Positions 36,118 through 43,809 of a stretch of 64,000 bases of DNA are shown here, in pieces. Location of the stretch: assembly GCF_002150785.1 (NCBI RefSeq), contig NZ_MTAZ01000032.1:1-64000 (forward strand), given 5' to 3'. Positions within the stretch are counted from its first letter, which is position 1, and each line of letters begins with the position of its first letter. This stretch comes from Arenibacter amylolyticus (lineage in GTDB: Bacteria > Bacteroidota > Bacteroidia > Flavobacteriales > Flavobacteriaceae). The translations under genes and the position numbers were made by a program. The notes under the pieces are model-generated. The model was given only the letters and a program-made list of their open reading frames with translations. It searched no databases and was not told where the DNA came from.

Positions 36118-36693
36118 GTGGAGGTTCAAGAATTACGCATAGCATTAGAGAGGGTAGATCATTCCAAACGAAAAAGAATGGAAATGGCCACCACCCTTAT
36201 TAATCATCCCACAAATATGGAAGCCCTTATGGAGATCGCTTTTCAGGTAAACCATCCGCTCTCCTGCAAGGCCAGTTGGGTGATGGAATATGTTGCTAAA
36301 CAACGCTTAGACCTGCTACTCCCTTATATGGACAGGTTTATAAACAATTGCCCTGCGGTATACCATGAGTCGGCCTTAAGGCCCATCGCAAAAATTTGTG
36401 AATACCTCACTGAGTCATATTTTATAGCAAAAGACCCCGACACCCGGAAAGCTTTAACGGAAGCACATCTTTCGCAAATAACCACTAACTGTTTTGATTG
36501 GTTAATAGCGGAACATAAAGTTGCTACTAAAGCGTATGCAATGAGCTGCCTCCTATTATTGGGCCAAAAACACCCATGGATATGGCCAGAATTAAGATTG
36601 GTATTGGAACAAAACTATGCTCAAGGGAGTGCCGCATATAAAGCAAGGGCAAGAAAAATATTGGCTAAGATCCCGGTAGCAGATTCCCAGTAA
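36118..36693 (+). CDS. Helical-repeat protein upstream of purB, GTG start
   Basis: Protein of 191 residues beginning at a GTG; the next in-frame ATG is 20 codons downstream. It is wholly alpha-helical in appearance with HEAT/Armadillo-like spacing (ALMEIAFQVNHPLSCKASWV, LRPIAKICEYLTES, AMSCLLLLGQKHPWIWPEL). There is no signal peptide and no catalytic motif. It lies between the Sir2 gene (35 bp) and purB (about 100 bp) on the same strand. Homologues, as I recall, are sometimes labelled adenylosuccinate lyase by neighbourhood; nothing in the sequence supports that. The function is unknown. Confidence 0.75.
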   Translation: MEVQELRIALERVDHSKRKRMEMATTLINHPTNMEALMEIAFQVNHPLSCKASWVMEYVAKQRLDLLLPYMDRFINNCPAVYHESALRPIAKICEYLTESYFIAKDPDTRKALTEAHLSQITTNCFDWLIAEHKVATKAYAMSCLLLLGQKHPWIWPELRLVLEQNYAQGSAAYKARARKILAKIPVADSQ

Positions 36694-36755
36694 TATCCTT
36701 TGTTCCAAACCTCAACATTATTAAATGAACGCTTTTATACTCTTTAACTTATAGC

Positions 36756-36763
36756 TATCTTTG
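36756..36763 (+). promoter_or_regulatory. Putative -7 box of purB
   Basis: TATCTTTG fits TAnnTTTG, 33 bp before the purB ATG. No TTG is seen at -33. Confidence 0.45.
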
Positions 36764-36796
36764 CGCTTTTCATAAAAACATCCAATTTCTTATAAA

Positions 36797-38140
36797 ATGT
36801 CATTAAATAATTTAAACGCCATTTCGCCTATAGATGGCAGATATCGCAGCAGGACTGCATCCTTGGCACCCTATTTTTCGGAAGAAGCTCTTATAAAGTA
36901 TAGGGTTCTGGTTGAAATTGAATATTTTATCGCGCTTTGCGAAATTCCTTTGCCGCAATTGTCGGACTTTGACACTTCCAAGTTCACGGCACTGCGGGAA
37001 ATTTACAGCAACTTTACTACTGAAGATGCTACCGACATTAAAGAAATAGAAAAGGTTACCAACCACGATGTAAAAGCTGTTGAGTATTTTATTAAGAAGA
37101 AATTTGACGCCCTAGGCCTTCAGTCCTATAAAGAGTTTATCCATTTTGGACTCACCTCTCAGGATATTAATAATACCGCCATTCCTCTCTCCATTAAGGA
37201 AGCGATGGATCAGGTTTATATTCCCCATTATTTGGAGGTTTTGAACAAAATAGAGGAATTGGCCAAGGAATGGGAAGCAGTCCCCATGTTAGCAAGGACT
37301 CACGGACAGCCTGCATCCCCTACCCGTTTAGGCAAGGAAATGGATGTTTTTGCAGTTCGATTAAAAGAACAGTTTCGTTTATTGGAAGAGCTACCCCATG
37401 CAGCCAAATTTGGGGGTGCCACAGGAAACTTTAATGCGCACAAAGTTGCGTACCCCTCCATTGATTGGAAAGCCTTTGGACAACAATTTGTACAGGAAAA
37501 ACTGGGATTACACCATTCCTTTCCCACTACACAAATTGAGCATTACGACCATATGGCAGGCTTGTTCGATTGCCTAAAACGCATCAACACCATTATCATT
37601 GATTTAGATAGGGATTTCTGGACCTACGTTTCCATGGATTATTTTAAGCAAAAAATAAAAGCTGGGGAAGTAGGATCATCGGCTATGCCACACAAGGTAA
37701 ATCCGATCGACTTTGAGAACTCTGAAGGGAATTTGGGGATCGCCAATGCTATTTTTGAGCATTTATCGGCAAAATTACCTATATCCAGACTGCAGCGAGA
37801 CCTTACGGACAGCACCGTTTTGAGAAATGTAGGCGTACCTTTTGGACACACCCTTATTGCTTTCCAAGCAACGCTAAAAGGAATGAACAAACTACTCCTA
37901 AACGCAGAACAGTTTGATAAGGACTTGGAGAATAACTGGGCGGTTGTTGCAGAGGCCATACAGACCATCCTTAGGCGTGAAGCGTATCCAGATCCGTACG
38001 AAGCCCTAAAAGGACTTACCAGGACCAATGAAAAAATCACCCAAGAATCTATTGCAAATTTCATAGACACCTTGGAGGTGAACGATACCATAAAAGAGGA
38101 GCTAAAACAAATCACTCCCCAAAATTATACCGGTATCTAG
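36797..38140 (+). CDS. purB: Adenylosuccinate lyase
   Basis: Homotetrameric lyase of purine synthesis, cleaving SAICAR to AICAR and adenylosuccinate to AMP, each with release of fumarate. The 447-residue product has the N-terminal SPIDGRYRSRTASLAPYFSE, the HFGLTSQDINNTA segment, the catalytic His region ARTHGQPASPTRLGKE and the superfamily signature SSAMPHKVNP with its mobile-loop serines. Length is standard. It ends at a bidirectional terminator shared with the DUF4252 gene. Confidence 0.97.
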   Translation: MSLNNLNAISPIDGRYRSRTASLAPYFSEEALIKYRVLVEIEYFIALCEIPLPQLSDFDTSKFTALREIYSNFTTEDATDIKEIEKVTNHDVKAVEYFIKKKFDALGLQSYKEFIHFGLTSQDINNTAIPLSIKEAMDQVYIPHYLEVLNKIEELAKEWEAVPMLARTHGQPASPTRLGKEMDVFAVRLKEQFRLLEELPHAAKFGGATGNFNAHKVAYPSIDWKAFGQQFVQEKLGLHHSFPTTQIEHYDHMAGLFDCLKRINTIIIDLDRDFWTYVSMDYFKQKIKAGEVGSSAMPHKVNPIDFENSEGNLGIANAIFEHLSAKLPISRLQRDLTDSTVLRNVGVPFGHTLIAFQATLKGMNKLLLNAEQFDKDLENNWAVVAEAIQTILRREAYPDPYEALKGLTRTNEKITQESIANFIDTLEVNDTIKEELKQITPQNYTGI

Positions 38141-38236
38141 ACAACAGAACAAACCATTTACACTTGCAGAATGCGTGATTCTGATTTAGCTTAATCATTT
38201 CGCTGCACTGTAAAACAACGGTTTTAATAGCAACTA

Positions 38237-38275
38237 AAAAACCCTGCTTAGGAAAATACCAAAGCAGGGTTTTTC
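38237..38275. terminator. Bidirectional intrinsic terminator, purB / DUF4252
   Basis: A 12-bp perfect stem (AAAACCCTGCTT) with an A-rich loop and T-rich flanks on both strands lies between convergent genes. Confidence 0.88.
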
Positions 38276-38298
38276 TTTTAGTTGCTCCCAAGTTTTTT

Positions 38299-38841
38299 TT
38301 AAACGCCTTTTAAAAATTTACCCACTTGTTCCAGTCCTTCTCCCTGGTAGTCCGATTTCTCTAAAGCTTGAATAAACTGGATCATCATTGCCGGATTCAT
38401 ATTTTTCCCCAATACACGCACCAACACAAATCCCTTATCTTTACTGTCACCATAAATAACCACCTCATCTATGGCATCATCTTCACCTAAATAGTTGACC
38501 GTAGCTTTTCCATAGCTGGTATTCATCTTCATTAGTTCTGTGAACTTGCCATTTTTTAAAATTTCCCGTACATGGGCCCGCTCCTTTTGAAACTCGGCAT
38601 CATTGGCGGCCGACTTTTTAAAGGCCAGAATATTAAGTTTTCGCAAGGAGGCTACGGCCGCTTGTTGCTCTTCAGTTAAATTGGCCTTGTCCAAATTTAG
38701 TAGACTTACAGGAAGATCTATCGCCATGAAATTGGGGTTTTCAGCATTATCTACGTAGTACTCCTGAAGGCTTTGGGAAGTAGCACAGGCTAGGAATACC
38801 ATTAAAAGTAGGGCACTTCCCCTTGTTAAAACCTTTTTCAT
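38299..38841 (-). CDS. DUF4252 lipoprotein
   Basis: Predicted lipoprotein of 180 residues in the DUF4252 family. The signal peptide ends in a lipobox (VFLAC, Cys19). The body has an alternating alpha/beta pattern with MNTSYGKATVNYLGEDDAIDEVVIYGDSKDKGFVLVRVLG split over about residues 105-145. It is the last gene of the sigma / anti-sigma-like / DUF4252 / DUF4252 cluster, 93 bp after its paralogue. The function is unknown; position suggests output or sensing by the sigma system. Confidence 0.87.
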   Translation of the reverse strand: MKKVLTRGSALLLMVFLACATSQSLQEYYVDNAENPNFMAIDLPVSLLNLDKANLTEEQQAAVASLRKLNILAFKKSAANDAEFQKERAHVREILKNGKFTELMKMNTSYGKATVNYLGEDDAIDEVVIYGDSKDKGFVLVRVLGKNMNPAMMIQFIQALEKSDYQGEGLEQVGKFLKGV

Positions 38842-38934
38842 TTTTGTCTTTTTAAGTTAAATTCTATGAATCCATACTAGGCACAGGATAGGGATAACCA
38901 TAACGAGATGGTCTCCTACCCTGTACTTTTTCTT

Positions 38935-39489
38935 TTATCTGTTTTTCCCAGCTTTGTTCAGCTCATTGGGCAGGTTCATTTTTTTGGTGAGCGAGCCAAT
39001 CTTGTTTAGGTCTATATCCCCGGTAAGCGACAGCAATACCGTTTCTATCTTCCTATCATTGATCTCCATGTCCACATTTTTTATACCGGTCACAAACATC
39101 AGGAGTTCGCTAACATGGTCTTCATCCCTTCCGCTTTTTATATAAAACCTTACGTTGGCATCCTTGTCCTTTACCCGCATCAATTCTTGTAGCGATGCAG
39201 ACTTTAGATACTTCTTCATAGTGGCTTCCATATCGGCAGAGACCGTCTTGTCCTCGGTAATGAACACCCTTAAATTCTTTAAGTTTTGGGCTATATCCAT
39301 AAAATCCTGTGCCTCTTGGTCATCTACCTCCACATTGATCTTACTAAGCAGCCTAAACATACTTTCGTTTACCACTACGGCACTTACCTTGTCCACATCC
39401 TCGTATTTATCAAATATGGATTGGGAATGACCTACTAATGGAAGTACTGCCAATAATGCGATTATAATATGCTTTCTCATTTTTATCAT
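38935..39489 (-). CDS. DUF4252 periplasmic protein
   Basis: Exported protein of 184 residues in the same DUF4252 family as its neighbour, but with an ordinary signal peptide (IIIALLAVLPLVGHSQS) instead of a lipobox. An alternative ATG three codons in (39480) gives the cleaner signal sequence. It contains NVRFYIKSGRDEDHVSELLMFV, matching the family's core strands. It starts 2 bp after the putative anti-sigma gene, so co-transcription is near certain. The function is unknown. Confidence 0.87.
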   Translation of the reverse strand: MIKMRKHIIIALLAVLPLVGHSQSIFDKYEDVDKVSAVVVNESMFRLLSKINVEVDDQEAQDFMDIAQNLKNLRVFITEDKTVSADMEATMKKYLKSASLQELMRVKDKDANVRFYIKSGRDEDHVSELLMFVTGIKNVDMEINDRKIETVLLSLTGDIDLNKIGSLTKKMNLPNELNKAGKNR

Positions 39490-39491
39490 TT

Positions 39492-39920
39492 TTATTTTTC
39501 GTTATAAATCTTTTCTTTTGTTGCCTCAAATTCCTTTAAGTAAGCCACCTTTTCTGTACCTCTTTCAAAGTTGGCAGCCACCAAACTAAGCGCCTTTTTG
39601 GTTTGCTGATACGCGTACTCAGCTTTTCGCTGTTCTTGCTGCTTACTGTACGCATTACCAAAATATATACCAAAGATTAAAACTACGACCGCCGCTACGG
39701 AAGCCCATTCCAAATACTTTTTTCTAGGTTTTAATGGGACCTGCTTGGTGTACCGCTCTTCTTTGGCTTCGGAAAAATACTGGAACATAGGTGCATATGG
39801 TTTTAGATGCACGGGAATGTTCCCACTTGCAAAGAAATCCCGTAGGGTTTCTTCTTCGGCCACCGTAGTGGTAGCCTCAAAATATCTCTCCAATAACTTT
39901 TCTATTCTATCCAATTCCAT
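39492..39920 (-). CDS. Putative single-pass anti-sigma factor
   Basis: Protein of 142 residues with a cytoplasmic N-terminal helical part (about 1-65, MELDRIEKLLERYFEATTTV). One membrane segment follows (about 73-92, WASVAAVVVLIFGIYFGNAY), then a helical periplasmic tail rich in Lys and Glu. The first 40 residues resemble the N-terminal zinc-less anti-sigma region of Bacteroidota regulators. Its start overlaps the sigma gene by 14 bp, the usual coupling for sigma/anti-sigma pairs. The assignment rests on topology and context. Confidence 0.78.
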   Translation of the reverse strand: MELDRIEKLLERYFEATTTVAEEETLRDFFASGNIPVHLKPYAPMFQYFSEAKEERYTKQVPLKPRKKYLEWASVAAVVVLIFGIYFGNAYSKQQEQRKAEYAYQQTKKALSLVAANFERGTEKVAYLKEFEATKEKIYNEK

Positions 39921-40443
39921 AATTGTGTTTTTGTACCAATTTCTCCCTAACTGTTTTCCTTGCCCTGGACAAAGCCACCCTAATTGCGGTAGGCTTCATA
40001 TCCAATAAGAGGGCAATTTCGTCGAACTCATATTGTTCCACATCCCGCAATTGAAGCACTAATTTCTGCTGTTCGGGTAATTCCTCCATAATTTTTTCTA
40101 CCCAGCTAAGACTGTCGCTAACCTCTACCTCCTCTTGCAGAGACGTCCTATTGTCCTCGTAATTGCTATGTACCAGTTTTAAGTTTCCAGCTTGTTTAGA
40201 CTTTAAACGGTCCAAACAAAAATTCTTTGTCATCGTCATAGCATAGGCCTCCACATTGGTGTAATTGCCCATGGTCTTATTTTTAGTCCATAGCTTCAAT
40301 AAAATTTCTTGTGTGGCATCTTCCGCTTCCTCCCTAGATACCAATATTCGTTTGGCAAGCCTAAATAGCTTATCCTTAAAAGGAAGCACCACATTTAAAA
40401 ATTCAGTTTGCTGCATTAGGTTAGGTTGTTTTGTAATCCTCAC
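39907..40443 (-). CDS. ECF-type RNA polymerase sigma factor
   Basis: Sigma-70 family factor of 178 residues; an alternative start at 40416 (MQQTEFLNVVLPFKDKL) removes nine residues and fits the family slightly better. Region 2 (about 20-85: KDKLFRLAKRILVSREEAEDATQEILLKLW) and region 4 (about 118-170: LPEQQKLVLQLRDVEQYEFDEIALLLDMKPTAIRVALSRARKT, read in two parts) are clear. It leads a four-gene operon with a membrane anti-sigma candidate and two DUF4252 envelope proteins. The trigger is unknown. Confidence 0.94.
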   Translation of the reverse strand: MRITKQPNLMQQTEFLNVVLPFKDKLFRLAKRILVSREEAEDATQEILLKLWTKNKTMGNYTNVEAYAMTMTKNFCLDRLKSKQAGNLKLVHSNYEDNRTSLQEEVEVSDSLSWVEKIMEELPEQQKLVLQLRDVEQYEFDEIALLLDMKPTAIRVALSRARKTVREKLVQKHNYGIG

Positions 40444-40646
40444 GATTAGGCTTACAATGGGAAGACGACATACATCGACTTTTGTTACATTTTATTTTTA
40501 AATAAAACCAATGTTCGTAATTTACGCTCTTGATAAACCAAATCTGTCTTTTTTCCGTAGATATATAAAATTATTCCCAATCCAGGTATTTTTTTTAATG
40601 GAATGATTTTTGTTTACATGAATTTAGTAGAATTTTAATCTTTACC

Positions 40647-42140
40647 ATGAAAAAATATCTAAGCGTAGTAGTACTCGGAATAAGCTTACTTTTTATCCAA
40701 TGTTCAAAAGATGATGAAGTAGTACCTGTTCAAGAAGATCCCATAATAGATACAGAAGCCAAAGACACTGTAGATGTAACGGTTCAAAACTTTATGTGGC
40801 AGACCATGAACCTCTATTATTTTTGGCAGAGCGATGTTCCCAACCTAGGGGACGACCGATTTAAGACAGAAGCCGCATACCTGGAATTTCTTAAATCTGA
40901 ACAGGATCCAGGGAAATTCTTTGATGAAAAATTACTTTTTTCAGAGGATCGCTTTAGTTTTTTCTCCGAGGACTATAAAGAACTTACCAAAGCCTTTTCG
41001 GGCGTATCCAAAAGTAATGGTCTGGAATTTGGACTTAGTTTATTTGCCGATAGTGACGATGTTTTTGGCTATGTGCGATACGTAGTCCCCAATTCTAACG
41101 CTGCAGGAAAAGATATTAAGCGAGGGGATTTTTTTACAGGCGTAAATGGCACTCCCCTAAACTTGAATAATTATGTGGAATTGCTTTTTGGGGAGAATGA
41201 CACCTATACCTTAGATATGGCAGAAATCTCTAACAACGTTATTACCAATACTGGGCGGGAAGTTACTCTTACCAAAGAAGCAGACTTAACGGAAAACCCC
41301 GTTCACATCGCCAAAGTCTTGGAAGTGAATGGCCAAAAAATAGGCTATTTAATGTACAATAGTTTCACCAATGAGTTTGATGAGGATTTAAATGATGCTT
41401 TTGGCACCTTTAAAACTGCCGGGGTAACAAATTTAGTTTTGGATCTAAGGTATAACCCAGGGGGCTCCGTAAACTCCTCGGTACTTTTATCTAGTATGAT
41501 CTATGGCCCCTATACAGACAAGGTATTTCTTAAAGCTAGATACAACCAGAAATTGCAGTCGGAATTTGAAGAGTCTAGCCTAACTACCTATTTTGCCGAT
41601 AAGACCTCTATGAATAGCCCCCTCAACACCCTAGGTCTTAACAAGGTTTATGTCCTAGCTACCGGAAGTACAGCCTCTGCCAGTGAGTTGGTGATTAATG
41701 GCTTGGATCCTTATATCGATGTAGTCCATATTGGAACTACCACCACCGGAAAAAATGAATTTTCCGTCACCTTTGTTGATGACCTAGAAAATGGCAACGT
41801 TTACGACCCCACTAGAGAAAATCAAATAAATCCTGAAAATTCGTGGGCAATTCAGCCTCTTATCGGTAGAAATGAAAATTCAGCCGGATTTTCGGACTAT
41901 ACTGCAGGACTTGCGCCAGACATCGATTTAAGGGAAGACCTGTCTAACTTAGGCGTTTTGGGAGACTTGGAAGAGCCTCTATTGAAAAAAGCTATTTCGG
42001 AAATTACAGGAATATCCGCTAAAATGGATTTCACCGTACAATTACCGGTTCAACTGGTTACCAGCTCCAAAATGTTTACCAAGACTAAGGACAATATGTA
42101 TATGGATATAAAAAATCCTTTACCATTAATCAAACAATAG
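40647..42140 (+). CDS. S41 family peptidase, lipoprotein (first of a tandem pair)
   Basis: Membrane-anchored serine protease of 497 residues. The lipobox is LLFIQC (Cys19) followed by SKDDE. An N-terminal region with FMWQTMNLYYFWQSDVPNLGD precedes a PDZ-like segment (GYVRYVVPNSNAAGKDIKRGD). The S41 core has LDLRYNPGGSVNSS, the nucleophile serine in ATGSTASASE and the likely catalytic lysine in TTGKNEF. It is probably tethered to the periplasmic or outer face of the outer membrane. A close paralogue follows after 79 bp. Confidence 0.93.
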   Translation: MKKYLSVVVLGISLLFIQCSKDDEVVPVQEDPIIDTEAKDTVDVTVQNFMWQTMNLYYFWQSDVPNLGDDRFKTEAAYLEFLKSEQDPGKFFDEKLLFSEDRFSFFSEDYKELTKAFSGVSKSNGLEFGLSLFADSDDVFGYVRYVVPNSNAAGKDIKRGDFFTGVNGTPLNLNNYVELLFGENDTYTLDMAEISNNVITNTGREVTLTKEADLTENPVHIAKVLEVNGQKIGYLMYNSFTNEFDEDLNDAFGTFKTAGVTNLVLDLRYNPGGSVNSSVLLSSMIYGPYTDKVFLKARYNQKLQSEFEESSLTTYFADKTSMNSPLNTLGLNKVYVLATGSTASASELVINGLDPYIDVVHIGTTTTGKNEFSVTFVDDLENGNVYDPTRENQINPENSWAIQPLIGRNENSAGFSDYTAGLAPDIDLREDLSNLGVLGDLEEPLLKKAISEITGISAKMDFTVQLPVQLVTSSKMFTKTKDNMYMDIKNPLPLIKQ

Positions 42141-42219
42141 CATAAAATTAAAGGTAGTGCTAACAGTTTTTTTATTTAAATTGAACTTTGAGAAATTACA
42201 TCACATTCAATTCTTTACT

Positions 42220-43698
42220 ATGAAAAAATTTTTAGCGCTGCTAATACTACCCCTAATACTTTCTTGTACCGACTTAGATGACCATGCCTTTATCTACCCC
42301 AAGGATGTGGAAGTACAGCACTTTATGTGGCAGGGATTAAACCAATGGTATTTTTGGCAAGCCGATGCCCCCAATCTAGGAGATACTAGGTTTAGCTCCA
42401 ATGAGAAGTACATTGACTATTTAGAGGAATACAGGGATCCTGCCGAGTTTTTCTACAAAACCTGCTATAAGCATCGGAATGTAGTAGGTGTTGAAAATGC
42501 AGTAGACCGATTTAGTTTTACAGGAGATGATTACCGAGTATTGGTAAACTCATTGCAGGGAATTACCAAAAGCAACGGGATGGAATTTGGATTGGCACGT
42601 TTCCAAGGAAGTACGGATCTTTTTGGATATGTGCGCTACATCATTCCCAACTCCAATGCCGCCTCCAAACCTATTTCCCGAGGAGAAATATTTACTAGGG
42701 TAGATGGCATAAAACTCACGGATGCAAATTACAGGGAGCTGCTGTTTGGAAATAAGGATACCTATACCCTGGGAATGGCCGATATTAATGACAAAGTACT
42801 TACAGAGAATGGCAAGGAAGTAATGCTCACCAAAGAGGAAGGCCTGGAAGAAAACCCCATCTTAGTTGCCAAAACTGTGGAAGTAAGCGGTACCAAAATT
42901 GCCTACCTTATGTACAACGGTTTTACCAGGGGATATAACGAGGAGCTAAACAACGCATTTGAAACGTTTAAGATGGAGGGAGCTACGGAGCTGGTGGTAG
43001 ACCTTCGCTACAACCCCGGGGGATCGGTAAATAGCTCTAGACTGTTAGCCAGCATGATCTACGGCACCCATACCAACGAGCTCTATATTAGACAGCGATG
43101 GAACGATAAATTGCAATCCACTTTCAGTAAGGAACAGTTGGAAGATTATTTTGCTGCTAAAACCGATAAAGGGACTCCTATTAACACCTTAAACCTCAGC
43201 AAAGTATACATACTAGCTACTGGAAGCTCTGCCAGTGCCAGTGAACTGGTTATGAACGGACTTGCCCCTTATATAGATGTAATACATATAGGAGAAAAAA
43301 CTAGGGGGAAGAATGAGTTTTCCATAACCATGGTAGACGATAGGGATAACGATTATATTTACAGTGGCAGTAGGGAAGATAAGATTAACCCTAACAACTC
43401 ATGGGCCATGCAGCCTCTTATGGGGCGCAATGAGAATGCGGATGGATTCTCTGATTATACAGACGGATTAGCCCCAACTATTGAACTGAGCGAAGATGTT
43501 TCTGATATGGGGGAGCTGGGAGACCCCAATGAACCCTTATTTGCCAGGGCTATCCAAGAAATAACGGGTGCTACTGCTAAAAGGGATTTCACCGTAGTTT
43601 CACCAGTAGAAGAGGTATCTAACTCCAAACTATTTAGCCCCCTTAAAGACCATATGTATTTGGATAAGATAGAACACCTGCCACTACCACAATATTAA
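42220..43698 (+). CDS. S41 family peptidase, lipoprotein (second of a tandem pair)
   Basis: Paralogue of the preceding gene, 492 residues from the ATG at 42220. An upstream in-frame ATG at 42157 would place 21 unrelated residues before the signal peptide and is rejected. The lipobox is LILSC (Cys17). Shared blocks with its neighbour include NSNAA, LRYNPGGSVNSS, ATGSSASASE and GKNEFS. It differs by an insertion near residue 85 (KTCYKHRNVVGVENAVD). Both end in a similar KDxMYxD motif. The pair reflects an old tandem duplication. Confidence 0.93.
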   Translation: MKKFLALLILPLILSCTDLDDHAFIYPKDVEVQHFMWQGLNQWYFWQADAPNLGDTRFSSNEKYIDYLEEYRDPAEFFYKTCYKHRNVVGVENAVDRFSFTGDDYRVLVNSLQGITKSNGMEFGLARFQGSTDLFGYVRYIIPNSNAASKPISRGEIFTRVDGIKLTDANYRELLFGNKDTYTLGMADINDKVLTENGKEVMLTKEEGLEENPILVAKTVEVSGTKIAYLMYNGFTRGYNEELNNAFETFKMEGATELVVDLRYNPGGSVNSSRLLASMIYGTHTNELYIRQRWNDKLQSTFSKEQLEDYFAAKTDKGTPINTLNLSKVYILATGSSASASELVMNGLAPYIDVIHIGEKTRGKNEFSITMVDDRDNDYIYSGSREDKINPNNSWAMQPLMGRNENADGFSDYTDGLAPTIELSEDVSDMGELGDPNEPLFARAIQEITGATAKRDFTVVSPVEEVSNSKLFSPLKDHMYLDKIEHLPLPQY

Positions 43699-43707
43699 TT
43701 GAAAGAT

Positions 43708-43745
43708 GAAGGGCCCGATATTTCTGTATATCGGGCCCTTTTTTC
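43708..43745. terminator. Bidirectional intrinsic terminator, S41 / BtuB-like
   Basis: A 14-bp G+C-rich perfect stem (GAAGGGCCCGATAT) with a six-base loop is followed on the plus strand by TTTTTT. It lies between convergent genes. Confidence 0.9.
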
Positions 43746-43809
43746 TTATGCCTAAGTATGGTAATTGGGTATAATAAATAATACCTACCTCCTCTTACCT
43801 TCCGGAAGA

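Noticed and set aside
37639-38115. 158-codon minus-strand ORF opposite purB
   Set aside because: Contained within purB, serine/cysteine-rich shadow frame with no family resemblance.
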